Position numbers and translations under genes: made by a program
In this document: positions 24,727 to 32,964 of the stretch, in pieces
Layout: each line of letters begins with the position of its first letter
Position numbering within the stretch: position 1 is the stretch's first letter
The notes under the pieces: generated by a model
What the model was told of the DNA's origin: nothing
The model's input: the letters and a program-made list of their open reading frames with translations, nothing else
The model's database searches: none
From: CAYPHJ01 sp964410485
Lineage (GTDB): Bacteria; Desulfobacterota; Binatia; UBA9968
Direction of reading: 5' to 3'
NCBI GenBank assembly: GCA_964410485.1
Contig: CAYPHJ010000007.1
Coordinates: 10,456-74,455, forward strand
DNA: 64,000 bases

Positions 24727-26682
24727 ATGAGGGGGTTGGACGCTGTTCACTCCTTCATTGGCGGCTGGTCCGAAACGAAGCCTGATGCACAGGAACTCCA
24801 CCTGTCTCATCTGGAGCGCGCCATTCAACAGGGCGCAACCGCCCTGCTTGCTTTGCAACATCCGGACGGCTCTTGGTGCTTTGAGCTGGAAGCTGATTGC
24901 ACCATACCGGCAGAGTACATCCTGATGATGCACTACATGGGTGAAATCGATGAGTCCCTTCAGCGCAAGGTCTGCTCTTATTTGCGCGCTCACCAGAGCC
25001 AGGATGGAGGATGGCCACTTTATTATGGCGGCCAGGCGGAACTCAGCTGTTCTGTCAAGGCCTATTACGCGTTGAAGCTCGCCGGTGACTCGCCTGAAGC
25101 GCAACACATGGTGAAAGCGCGCGAAACCATCCTTCGCCTGGGTGGAGCGGCGCGAACGAATGTGTTCACCCGGATCATGCTCGCCATATTCGGCCAGGTT
25201 CCCTGGCGCGCCGTACCGTTTCTGCCCGTGGAATGTGTGTTGCTGCCGCGCTGGTTCCCCTTTCACCTCTTTAAGGTTTCTTACTGGTCGCGCACCGTCA
25301 TGGTGCCGTTGTTTATTCTGTACACGCTCAAGGCACGCGCGCGAAATCCGAAAAAAGTATTCATTAGGGAACTTTTCCATACCGATCCCTGGCAAGAAAG
25401 AAAGTATTTTCCGATTCATTCTGCTCTCGGTCGTGCCTTTTTGCTTCTCGACCGCATGGGCCTCAAAATCGATCGTTGGGTGCCGCAATTGCTTCGCCGC
25501 CATGCTCTCAGGACCGCCGAAAACTGGATGGTTGAGCGGCTCAACGGTGAAGGTGGACTGGGGGCCATTTTCCCCGCAATGGTGAATGCTTACGAAGCCT
25601 TGGATCTGTTGGGCTATGCCGCAGACCACCCGCTGCGAATGCAGGCCAGACAGGCAATTGACGATCTTCTGGTAGTCAATAAGGACTCAGCATATTGCCA
25701 GCCCTGCGTGTCTCCCGTGTGGGATACGGCTTGGGCGGTTATAACCCTGCAGCAAACCTCGGCTGGCCGGGGACACCGGGCTGCCACTAAGGGACTCGAT
25801 TGGTTAGCCCAAAGGCAGGTCCGCGATGAGCCCCAGGACTGGCGCTTCTACCGGCCCCATGTGCGCGGCGGCGGTTGGCCCTTCCAGTTTGTCAATTCTT
25901 ACTATCCGGATCTCGATGACACAGCGGCCGTCGCGTACGCGATGCAAAAGAGCGGCGAGCGGCGCTACGAAGATGTATTACAACGGGCCGTCGAATGGAT
26001 TTGCGGCATGCAGTCCCGTAACGGCGGGTTTGCCTCTTTTGATGCCGATAACGATCACACTTATCTAAACGAGATCCCCTTCGCCGATCATGGCGCGTTG
26101 CTCGACCCGCCAACCGAAGACGTGAGCGGGCGCTGTGGAATGATTCTGGGCCAATATGAGCCGTCGGCACAGACCCAACAGGCCCTTGCGCGCTGCCTCG
26201 AGTACCTTTTTCGCTGCCAGGAGCCGGAGGGCTCATGGTACGGAAGATGGGGGACCAACTACATCTATGGGACTTGGTCTGTTCTCATCGGCCTGGAGGA
26301 AGCCGGAGTGCCACCAGAGCACCCCGCCGTAAAACGCGCCGCTCAATGGCTCAAGCTGATGCAGCGCGCCGACGGTGGATGGGGGGAAGGCTGCGATACG
26401 TATTTCGATTCGTCCAAGCGCGGCCAGGCGCAACGCAGCACCTCTTTTCACACCGCGTGGGCCGTGCTGGGATTGATAAGCGCGGGCGAGGTCCACTCCG
26501 ATGCCGTTCGCCGTGGCATTCAGTTTCTTTTGCGGACCCAGCAACACGATGGGTTTTGGCACGATCCCGAGTTCAATGCTCCGGGATTTCCGCGTGTGTT
26601 CTATTTAAAATATCATGGGTACGACAAGTACTTTCCCTTACTCGCCCTGGCGCGCTATCGCAATCTCACCACGTCACCGTGA
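24727..26682 (+). CDS. shc: Squalene-hopene cyclase
   Basis: 651 residues; also called hpnF. It cyclises squalene to hopene and hopanol at the membrane. The catalytic DxDD motif is YPDLDDTA (Asp395-Asp398), the acid that starts the cyclisation. Several QW repeats are seen, for example QHPDGSWCFELE, RNGGFASFDADN, QEPEGSWYGRWG and RADGGWGEG. The open frame reaches back to 24616, inside the squalene synthase gene; the ATG at 24727, 11 bases after a GGAG, gives the usual length. It sits directly downstream of the squalene synthase. No residue essential to the family appears lost. Confidence 0.95.
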   Translation: MRGLDAVHSFIGGWSETKPDAQELHLSHLERAIQQGATALLALQHPDGSWCFELEADCTIPAEYILMMHYMGEIDESLQRKVCSYLRAHQSQDGGWPLYYGGQAELSCSVKAYYALKLAGDSPEAQHMVKARETILRLGGAARTNVFTRIMLAIFGQVPWRAVPFLPVECVLLPRWFPFHLFKVSYWSRTVMVPLFILYTLKARARNPKKVFIRELFHTDPWQERKYFPIHSALGRAFLLLDRMGLKIDRWVPQLLRRHALRTAENWMVERLNGEGGLGAIFPAMVNAYEALDLLGYAADHPLRMQARQAIDDLLVVNKDSAYCQPCVSPVWDTAWAVITLQQTSAGRGHRAATKGLDWLAQRQVRDEPQDWRFYRPHVRGGGWPFQFVNSYYPDLDDTAAVAYAMQKSGERRYEDVLQRAVEWICGMQSRNGGFASFDADNDHTYLNEIPFADHGALLDPPTEDVSGRCGMILGQYEPSAQTQQALARCLEYLFRCQEPEGSWYGRWGTNYIYGTWSVLIGLEEAGVPPEHPAVKRAAQWLKLMQRADGGWGEGCDTYFDSSKRGQAQRSTSFHTAWAVLGLISAGEVHSDAVRRGIQFLLRTQQHDGFWHDPEFNAPGFPRVFYLKYHGYDKYFPLLALARYRNLTTSP

Positions 26683-26693
26683 AGCGGATCTTT

Positions 26694-26764
26694 GGAGTAA
26701 TGGAGTAAGGGAGCAGTGGAGTAATGCCCACCAATACTCCTGTACTCCAATGCTCCAACACTCC
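26694..26764. repeat. Inverted arrays of an 8-base repeat (GGAGTAAT)
   Basis: Four consecutive octamers on the + strand (GGAGTAAT, GGAGTAAG, GGAGCAGT, GGAGTAAT; 26694-26725) are followed after a short spacer by the same octamers on the minus strand (TGTACTCC, AATGCTCC, AACACTCC; to 26764), all exactly in period 8. The two arrays can fold into one long hairpin between shc and hpnG. Confidence 0.85.
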
Positions 26765-26774
26765 GGCTTGAGTC

Positions 26775-27476
26775 ATGCTCGGCATCATTGTCTCTCTGCC
26801 GCGCGAGTTAACGAGTCTAACTGATAAACAAATCTTAGCTGGAACGGTTGAGCCTGTCGAAAACAACTTACTGGTGGCCTTGGCCGGCATGGGCGCCGAG
26901 CGCGCCTACAGAGCGGCAAGAACTCTGGTGGCAGAGGGCGCAACGGCTTTACTCAGCTGGGGTTGCGCGGGCGCTCTGGACGAGCGGCTTACGCCCGGCA
27001 TTTTAATTCTCCCCAGAAAGATTTTTTCCGCCCAAGGCGAAAGTTTTTCAGTCAGTCCCGAATGGCATCAACGCCTGCACCAAAGTTTTTCCGGTAAGCT
27101 TTTCGTTGAAACGGCCCCTCTGGTTGAGAGTGCTATCGTGCTGAAGACTTCGGCTCAAAAACTGGCGTTGAGGGAACGCACCGGAGCCATCGCAACGGAC
27201 ATGGAAAGCGCTGCGCAGGCGCGGTTGGCTGTGGAATCGGGTCTGCCCTTTTTGACCCTGCGGGCAGTTGCAGATACGGTGTCGACAAAAATTCCGCATA
27301 AACTTCTTGAAGCCATTGAACCCACCGGAAGAATCAATGCTGCAAAACTTCTCAAAGGAGTTGCCCTTCGCCCCCAGGATTGGATCAAGATTGCGCGTCT
27401 CGGACGCGAGTTTCACGCTGCCCACAAAGCTCTCAGGCGAGTAAGAGATCTTGTTCTCGAATCTTCTCCCTATTAA
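26775..27476 (+). CDS. hpnG: Hopanoid-associated nucleosidase/phosphorylase HpnG
   Basis: 233 residues of the PNP/MTA-SAH nucleosidase family. HpnG removes adenine from adenosylhopane to give ribosylhopane (or its phosphate). The nucleoside-binding parts are visible: VALAGMGAERAY, LLSWGCAGALD with the Gly-rich loop, and TDMESAAQARLA, the Met-Glu motif that binds ribose, followed by RAVADTVS with the catalytic Asp. It starts 92 bp after shc, behind the octamer hairpin, and it is the last plus-strand gene before the convergent hpnB. The shortened N-terminal region (no long leader) is normal for HpnG. Confidence 0.88.
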   Translation: MLGIIVSLPRELTSLTDKQILAGTVEPVENNLLVALAGMGAERAYRAARTLVAEGATALLSWGCAGALDERLTPGILILPRKIFSAQGESFSVSPEWHQRLHQSFSGKLFVETAPLVESAIVLKTSAQKLALRERTGAIATDMESAAQARLAVESGLPFLTLRAVADTVSTKIPHKLLEAIEPTGRINAAKLLKGVALRPQDWIKIARLGREFHAAHKALRRVRDLVLESSPY

Positions 27477-27517
27477 TCGTCATTGATTGTCCAGTCGATG
27501 CCGCTCTCAAGAGTCGC

Positions 27518-27605
27518 GAGTCTCGGGTTCCGGGTCCCGGATCTTGGATTTCCGTTTTCGAGTTTCCGCAGGGGGGGAAGTGGAGACCCCGGAACCCGAG
27601 ACTAG
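27518..27605. terminator. Long inverted repeat between convergent hpnG and hpnB
   Basis: GAGTCTCGGGTTCCGGGTC (from 27518) pairs with GACCCCGGAACCCGAGACTAG (27585-27605), with one extra base, around a 50-base loop. It lies exactly between the stops of two convergent genes, so a two-way termination or mRNA-protecting role is plausible. The sequence style (CGGGTTCCGGGTC) is also that of low-complexity repeats near 44800-45080. Confidence 0.5.
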
Positions 27606-27611
27606 AGACCA

Positions 27612-28736
27612 TTATGTCTCCCTCCGGTACACCCTTCCTTTCCACCGGGTGCGTTCGCCCCGCCAGTAGCGCAACGCGGAAGTCCACGTCATGGCGACGA
27701 AAAGCCCCGCCACCAGAGGCAGACAGAGCGCCCAGGCAATTGAACGGCCATAGAAGCGCAGAGTTGGCGCGTATGTCACCACCATGAGCGTCAGCGATAC
27801 CAACGCAAGATATCGGACTACTGCCCGGTTCGAGACAAGCAAGGCCACGGGAGCAACGTAGACGACCAGCATAAGGACTGTGCACAGGAGCAGGAGCGGC
27901 GTGGAATAATGGAGCTGAGCAAAGGCCGCGCGCGCGACCATGTCCCAAATTTCCTTCAACCTTTTGTAGCCGCGAATGCTCTTTGCCGAGTGCGTAAGCC
28001 CAAGCCAGATTTTGAACCCCTCCGATTTGACCCGCTGAGCCAGCGTACAATCATCGATGACGGCCGATCTAATCGAACGGAACGCACGGATATGCTCGAG
28101 TAGTTGAGTTTCCAACAAAACACAGCCGCCCGCGGCCCCGGCCACTCTCGAAACCGCTGAGTTCACCCGCGGAAAGGGGTAGAGCACTTTAAAAAAGTAC
28201 ACAAATGCCGGCATCAATAGCCTCTCCCAACCGGTGGACATCGAAGGCATGACCATAAGCGAAATGAACGGAATCCCTTCCCCGTGCATCTTTTCTTTAA
28301 GCGCGCGGATCGCGCCCGGCGCCAACTCAATGTCGGCGTCCAGCAATAAAGTGCGGGGGGTCTTTATCTCTCGCCGCCCCTGTTCGAGTGCCCACAACTT
28401 GCCGCTCCAACCGGCAGGCAACGGCACGGCGTCGATCACGCGCAAATTTGCGATTTCGATTTGGCGAGCCTTTGCGGCAGTATCGTCCTGGGAACGATCG
28501 TCCACCACGATGACGTTCATGTTGCATCCCTGACGAGCAATAGAACGCAAAGTGCGTTGGATGACTTCAGCCTCGTTTCGGGCCGGAATCAACACTGTAA
28601 TGTCCCCCAACTCCTCATTCCCGTAGCATTCTGGGGCTGCATCAAGCTTTGGCGCCGCGCGCCACAGCCACGAGGTCAAAGCAAAACCAACCCAGGCCAA
28701 AGTCGACAACACAGCTAAAATCAAAGCTGTCTCCAT
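27612..28736 (-). CDS. hpnB: Hopene-associated glycosyltransferase HpnB
   Basis: 374 residues, GT2-family membrane glycosyltransferase found in hopanoid loci; its exact reaction is not established. An N-terminal membrane helix (4-25) is followed by the GT-A domain with ITVLIPARNEAEVI, VVDDRSQDDTA, WSGKLWALEQG and LLLDADIELAPG. SAVIDDCTLAQRVK holds the second acidic motif. Three or four membrane helices follow from about residue 285. It is on the minus strand, convergent with hpnG, and divergent from hpnA with about 86 bp between start codons. No ribosome site stands out. Confidence 0.88.
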   Translation of the reverse strand: METALILAVLSTLAWVGFALTSWLWRAAPKLDAAPECYGNEELGDITVLIPARNEAEVIQRTLRSIARQGCNMNVIVVDDRSQDDTAAKARQIEIANLRVIDAVPLPAGWSGKLWALEQGRREIKTPRTLLLDADIELAPGAIRALKEKMHGEGIPFISLMVMPSMSTGWERLLMPAFVYFFKVLYPFPRVNSAVSRVAGAAGGCVLLETQLLEHIRAFRSIRSAVIDDCTLAQRVKSEGFKIWLGLTHSAKSIRGYKRLKEIWDMVARAAFAQLHYSTPLLLLCTVLMLVVYVAPVALLVSNRAVVRYLALVSLTLMVVTYAPTLRFYGRSIAWALCLPLVAGLFVAMTWTSALRYWRGERTRWKGRVYRRET

Positions 28737-28822
28737 AAGACACGAAGATAACCCAGCCGTTCCAATCGTTCCAGGCGACCGTTCGAGTTGAATCCGCGAT
28801 CATGCCATTGTACAGAAAAGCG

Positions 28823-29836
28823 ATGCCCACTCTTGTAACCGGCGCGACCGGTTTGGTCGGCTCCGCCGTACTGCGCTATCTGATCACAGCGGGCCACAGG
28901 GTCAGAGCCCTCGCGCGTCCCAACAGCGACCGGCGCAATTTATCGGGACTTGACTGCGAAATTGTGGAAGGAGACCTTGCCGAGCCCGAGACTCTCGAGC
29001 GCGCAGTGCGCGGCTGTGAAGCTTTATTTCATGCGGCGGCTGACTACCGGCTCTGGGTTCCCGATCCCGAAAGAATGCGCGCCGTCAACGTGCACGGCAC
29101 CGTCTCGTTGATCCGTTCGGCAACTGCCGCCGGCGTATCACGCATCGTCTATACATCGAGCGTTGCGACTTTGCGTTTAAGCGAAAACGGGTCCCCGGCA
29201 AATGAGGAATCCCGCGCCGAGCTCTCGGATATGATCGGACCCTACAAGCGAACGAAGTTTCTGGCCGAACAAGAAGTCGAACGGCTGGTAGCCCAGGAGG
29301 GCGCGCCCGTAGTGATCGTCAAGCCCACAGCGCCGTTTGGCCCGGGCGATGTAAGGCCAACTCCCACCGGGCGAATTGTCGTAGATGCTGCCTCCGGCCG
29401 CATGCCCGCTTATATGGATACGGGGCTTAATGTGGTGCACGTCGATGATGTCGCTGCAGGTCACTGGCAAGCTTACAAAAAAGGAGCGGTGGGAGCGAGT
29501 TACATTCTCGGCGGCGAGAATCGGACCTTACGCTGGATTTTGGAAACCATCGCCGAACTGACAGGCCAGCCACCACCGAGAATTCGCCTCCCCTACTGGT
29601 TCGTCATCCCGGTGGCTTACATCTCAGAAGGGATCGCCCGCTTTACGCCCTCAGGTGAACCGCGCGTTATCGTAGACAGCGTACGCATGGCTCGCAAACT
29701 GATGTACTTCTCGAGCGAGAAGGCGCGTCGGCAACTAGGGTATGCGCCTAGGCCCGCCGTTAACGCACTTAGAGACGCCGTCGAGTGGTTCACACAGCAC
29801 GGCTACATCAAGCAACCGAAAAAATCCACGAAGTGA
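28823..29836 (+). CDS. hpnA: Hopanoid-associated sugar epimerase HpnA
   Basis: 337 residues of the extended SDR/NAD-dependent epimerase family that marks hopanoid clusters; its precise substrate is unknown. The N-terminus reads MPTLVTGATGLVGSAVLRYL with the TGxTGxxG nucleotide-binding loop at residues 6-12. VYTSSVATL and GPYKRTKFLAE hold the Ser and the YxxxK pair (Tyr and Lys of the active site). VHVDDVAAGH and the later PRVIVDSVRMARKLMYF match HpnA. An ATG seven codons earlier (28802) is possible, but family members begin at the later Met. Divergent from hpnB. Confidence 0.9.
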   Translation: MPTLVTGATGLVGSAVLRYLITAGHRVRALARPNSDRRNLSGLDCEIVEGDLAEPETLERAVRGCEALFHAAADYRLWVPDPERMRAVNVHGTVSLIRSATAAGVSRIVYTSSVATLRLSENGSPANEESRAELSDMIGPYKRTKFLAEQEVERLVAQEGAPVVIVKPTAPFGPGDVRPTPTGRIVVDAASGRMPAYMDTGLNVVHVDDVAAGHWQAYKKGAVGASYILGGENRTLRWILETIAELTGQPPPRIRLPYWFVIPVAYISEGIARFTPSGEPRVIVDSVRMARKLMYFSSEKARRQLGYAPRPAVNALRDAVEWFTQHGYIKQPKKSTK

Positions 29837-29868
29837 TGATTTAGCTTGAGGTCTCCCGCAGAGAAGAT

Positions 29869-29957
29869 ACCCTCACCCTGGCCCCTCCCAGGCGGGGAGA
29901 GGGGAGTCTACGGAAGATCAGAAGCCCTCTCCCCTTTGGGAGAGATGCCGGGTGAGG
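29869..29957. repeat. Palindromic repeat (CCCTCACCC type)
   Basis: CCCTCACCCTGGCCCCTCCC on the left is answered by GGGAGAGATGCCGGGTGAGG on the right, an interrupted palindrome of about 89 bp between the convergent hpnA and hpnH genes. Similar palindromes are spread through many proteobacterial genomes. Confidence 0.6.
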
Positions 29958-30014
29958 ACGTAAATTGAGTTTTGAGGAAGTGAACCGCGCAATTACTGAG
30001 CAATGAAACAATTG

Positions 30015-31130
30015 TTACGCGCTTTTAAAGCTTTTACCCTGAGCGCGCAATTTGGCGCGAGCGGGTCTCGTCGATTCGGTCGAGTAAGTGATGGCCGGCG
30101 GCGGCGCGAAAGGTCCATCCGTAGTAGGGCCGCGCCACAAGACACGCAAGGCTTTCAGCGGATGCTTCATGGCATCACTCACGGCACTCGCTTCGTAACC
30201 GCAGTGCGCCATGCAGTTGGCGCATTTCGGATTATTACCCGCGCCATAGTGTTTCCAGTCCGTCTCTTCCAAGAGCGCCTTGAACGTGGGCGCATAACCC
30301 TCGTCGACCAGAAGATAACAGGGTTTTTGCCAGCCAAATATATTGCGGGTCGGATTGCCCCAGGGCGTGCACTGATAACTCTGGTTGCCGGCAAGAAAAT
30401 CCAGAAAAAGACTGGAATGGTTAAAGCGCCACTTGCGCTTCTTGCCGAGCTTAAAAATATCCCTGAAGAGCTGCTGGCTCTGGGTTCGACGCATGAACAC
30501 GTCCTGCCGCGGCGCGTGCTCGTAGGTGAATCCCGGGGAGATTGTCACGCCCTCCACCCCCAGATCCATGGCATGGTCGAGAAAGGCGGCCACTTCTTCC
30601 GGAGACTCGCCTTGGAATAACGTGCAGTTAACGGTGACTCTGAAGCCTCTTTGAATGCCTTTTTGGATCGCCACGACCGCCTGATCAAAAACGCCATCCC
30701 GGCACACTGAAGCATCATGGCGGTCGCGATTACCGTCGAGGTGAATGGAAAACGTCAGATAAGGCGAGGGAGAGTAGTCATCCATGCGCCGGCAAAGCAG
30801 TACGGCGTTTGTGCATAGATAGACAAATTTTTTATGCTCGATAAAACCGCGGACGATCTGAGGCATTTCTTTGTGGATCAACGGTTCGCCCCCGGCGATC
30901 GAAACTATCGGCGCTCCGGATTCCTCCATTGCCTCCATGCATTGGGCTACACTCAAGCGCCGATTCAAGATTTCTTCCGGATAGTCGATCTTGCCGCATC
31001 CGGCGCAAGCGAGGTTGCAGCGAAACAACGGCTCGAGCATCAGAACCAGCGGATAGCGCTCGCGTCCGCGCAATCGCTGTTTTAAAACGTACTTCAAAAC
31101 GCTCAACTTTTGCTTTACGGGAATGCTCAC
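30015..31130 (-). CDS. hpnH: Radical SAM adenosylhopane synthase HpnH
   Basis: 371 residues. HpnH joins the 5'-deoxyadenosyl radical to hopene, making adenosylhopane, the first step of the C35 side chain. The radical SAM cluster motif is CNLACAGC (Cys38, Cys42, Cys45; the CxxxCxxC pattern), followed by IAGGEPLIH for SAM binding. A C-terminal cysteine pattern (PKCANCMAHCGYEAS) agrees with the family. KYVLKQRLRGRERYPLVLMLEP is the usual N-terminus of the group in outline. It is on the minus strand and lies at the right end of the hopanoid locus, without a neighbouring ispH. Confidence 0.95.
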   Translation of the reverse strand: MSIPVKQKLSVLKYVLKQRLRGRERYPLVLMLEPLFRCNLACAGCGKIDYPEEILNRRLSVAQCMEAMEESGAPIVSIAGGEPLIHKEMPQIVRGFIEHKKFVYLCTNAVLLCRRMDDYSPSPYLTFSIHLDGNRDRHDASVCRDGVFDQAVVAIQKGIQRGFRVTVNCTLFQGESPEEVAAFLDHAMDLGVEGVTISPGFTYEHAPRQDVFMRRTQSQQLFRDIFKLGKKRKWRFNHSSLFLDFLAGNQSYQCTPWGNPTRNIFGWQKPCYLLVDEGYAPTFKALLEETDWKHYGAGNNPKCANCMAHCGYEASAVSDAMKHPLKALRVLWRGPTTDGPFAPPPAITYSTESTRPARAKLRAQGKSFKSA

Positions 31131-31574
31131 CGTGAACGGCCCTCCCTACTGTTGTGCCATTTGCTCAAGAGCGGAAATATGATCCGTTCGCTGTCGGCAT
31201 CCGTTTCGATAACATTGGAAGTTTGCGCCGAGCCGGCGCCACACGCAAACCCAAGGGCTCGCCAAAGGGCTCCCGTTAAAATCATGAGTTTTGGACCGCG
31301 CCGGTGCAAACGGCATCAACAGCCCAGCCTCAGAGAATAGAAACCTTTCTCACTTTATAGCAAATTATCTTAATTATGAAAATCAAGACTCGGTAATTTT
31401 TTCCGAATTTCCATCCCAAAAAAATGGCTCTTTTAGACAAATAGCTGGACAACCCCCTTGGTGCGCCAAGAGAGGCCCTGGAAGACAAGCACTGATGTAG
31501 GCTTTTGAAGATCGATATTTGCGCTGGCCGGACCCGCACCGCTGAGAGGCCGAGCCATGATTAGATATTGACAC
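31131..31574. other. Intergenic, 444 bp, no supported gene
   Basis: No gene is supported on either strand. Short frames of 60-76 codons mirror each other and have no ribosome site. The promoter of hpnH must lie at its left end. Confidence 0.4.
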
Positions 31575-31703
31575 TCAGTTGGCGCGGACGATTTCCACTT
31601 CGTCGTTGTGAGGCTGCTTCTTTCTCCTGAAATATTCCCGCTTGGCAAGTTGAGTTGCTTGCCGCTTGCGGCGCCGCCAGTTGCGTCTAGCATTCTCTTT
31701 CAT
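31575..31703 (-). CDS. Small, very basic 42-residue protein of unknown function
   Basis: A short open frame with an ideal ribosome site (GGAGG, 7 bases, ATG). The protein starts MKENARRNWRRRKRQATQ and continues with a basic helix to REYFRRKKQ, ending in an acidic tail (NDEVEIV). About 15 of 42 residues are Arg or Lys. The composition resembles ribosome- or nucleic-acid-binding small proteins, but no family is recognised. It lies 444 bp before hpnH on the same strand, and 93 bp after a zinc-ribbon gene on the same strand, so it could be the second gene of a two-gene unit with it. Confidence 0.55.
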   Translation of the reverse strand: MKENARRNWRRRKRQATQLAKREYFRRKKQPHNDEVEIVRAN

Positions 31704-31796
31704 TTCGGTGCCTCCATCAGTTTTCGCCGGTTCGGATTCTGCAACTTCTTTTTTGCGGTCAGAAGGCGCGGCACTGGAACACGAAATTAGTCCGGG

Positions 31797-32276
31797 TTAA
31801 TTTCGTACCGCGCGTGAACCCGCCGCCGCTTTTTTCTGCACGGCTAGCCTCGTGGCTAGACGATTCCGCTGCTTTAAGCAGGTAGATCGCGGGTTTTTTG
31901 CAGCTCCCTCATTCACGTCCTCACAAGCCAAGCAGGTCGGGCAAATCCATCCGCCGCATTGACAGCGACCACGGGGTTTACCCACAAGGTCGGGCTTGCT
32001 CTGGAAAGAACAACGGCACTTAGGGCAGATCACCTCTATGATCCCTTCCAGGATTTCAAAATCTTCGGCAGGCGCTATCCGGCGCAGGGATTCCCCTTTC
32101 ACCACCACTCGATATTGAAATAGCTCTTTTCCTATGGTGGTAGCCAACAACTCTCCTCCCCGGGTGAAGCAGGCCTTGATCTCAGTTGTGCCCTCTATCC
32201 GACCTTCGTATCCTGCCACTTTATGGCGCACCAAGGTTCCGTCCTTCAATTTGACCTCAATCTTACTCTCTGCCAT
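31797..32276 (-). CDS. Zinc-ribbon protein of unknown function
   Basis: 159 residues starting behind GAGGGG. Residues 1-75 form a small beta-rich domain with no known family (KIEVKLKDGTLVRHKVAGYE is its start); it resembles a modified SH3-like or PilZ-sized domain but no assignment is made. Residues 82-116 are a treble-cysteine zinc ribbon: CPKCRCS, then GRCQCGGW and CPTCLAC. The last 40 residues are basic. It is preceded by a terminator-bearing leader, so expression may be controlled by attenuation. It is divergent from the CBS-domain gene. Confidence 0.65.
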   Translation of the reverse strand: MAESKIEVKLKDGTLVRHKVAGYEGRIEGTTEIKACFTRGGELLATTIGKELFQYRVVVKGESLRRIAPAEDFEILEGIIEVICPKCRCSFQSKPDLVGKPRGRCQCGGWICPTCLACEDVNEGAAKNPRSTCLKQRNRLATRLAVQKKAAAGSRAVRN

Positions 32277-32292
32277 GTTAACGCCCCTCGGG

Positions 32293-32385
32293 AGAAATAA
32301 GAAAGCCTCTGGCTCGTTTAAAGCTCAGAGGCCTTGCAAAGCAAGTAATATCGGTAAGCCCTAAAGAACGGTATCATTGTAGCAT
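32293..32385 (-). promoter_or_regulatory. Leader with promoter-like boxes and an intrinsic terminator before the zinc-ribbon gene
   Basis: Read on the minus strand, TTGCTT and TACAAT stand 16 bases apart, a good -35/-10 pair. About 60 bases on, GCCTCTG-A-GCT pairs with AGC-CAGAGGC (10-bp stem, one bulge, 7-base loop), followed by TTTCTTATTTCT, a standard intrinsic terminator. The zinc-ribbon ATG is only about 30 bases further. Either the gene is controlled by attenuation or the unit makes a short RNA. No known riboswitch fold is recognised. Confidence 0.5.
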
Positions 32386-32451
32386 TCTCATCTGGTTAAG
32401 CAAATAGACAGGTCATATGAATAAGCGCCGTCATTTAGAGGAGAGATTCTT

Positions 32452-32895
32452 ATGAAGAAGTACAAAAAAATTCCTTACGTGGGATCCGTTATGACCCCTT
32501 TCCCCTATTCCGTTGACACCGATGATGAGATTGAAGAAGTGGAGCGTTTGATTCGCGAGCACCGTATTCGTCATGTCCCCGTGCAGCAGGATGGCCGAGT
32601 CGTGGGAATTGTTTCCGAAAGAGACCTTTACCAATTGGGCGATCGGTTTTCGCCAAACACGGACAAGGCTCGTCTGCGAGCCCGTGATATTATGCGCGAC
32701 GACCCCTATGTGGTCGGCTTCGACGCGCCTCTCAACGAAGTTGCTCTTGAGATGGCCAAGCGACGCATTGGGTCTGCGATCATCCTTCATCATGAAAAAC
32801 TCGCAGGCATGCTGTCGGTAACGGATATCTGTCGTATTCTGGCTGAGATACTCGAGTCCGAATTTTCCCCTGGCACCGCCGATGACGTGGCATAA
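32452..32895 (+). CDS. CBS-pair domain protein
   Basis: 147 residues, made of two CBS domains and nothing else. The first spans about 10-65 (VGSVMTPFPYSVDTDDEIEE to VVGIVSERDLYQL), the second 80-138 (ARDIMRDDPYVVGFDAPLNE to LAGMLSVTDICRIL). Such stand-alone pairs bind adenosine nucleotides and act as energy sensors of partner enzymes or channels. A GGAGAG lies before the ATG. The KefB-type antiporter gene lies downstream on the same strand but is separated by 540 bp and an opposing small gene, so a direct link is not shown. Confidence 0.9.
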   Translation: MKKYKKIPYVGSVMTPFPYSVDTDDEIEEVERLIREHRIRHVPVQQDGRVVGIVSERDLYQLGDRFSPNTDKARLRARDIMRDDPYVVGFDAPLNEVALEMAKRRIGSAIILHHEKLAGMLSVTDICRILAEILESEFSPGTADDVA

Positions 32896-32964
32896 CGGAA
32901 CTGCCGCCCTCGCGCCCGCAGAAGCCTACGCTCGAGGTGTTCCACTCTCTGTTCATCCAACGGA

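Noticed and set aside
24706..25629. Minus-strand open frame of 307 codons
   Set aside because: Antisense to the squalene-hopene cyclase gene, no recognisable domain.
26820..26870. GAACGGTTGAGCCTGTCGAA resembling a dispersed palindromic repeat
   Set aside because: It lies within the hpnG coding frame, and the second half of the palindrome is missing.
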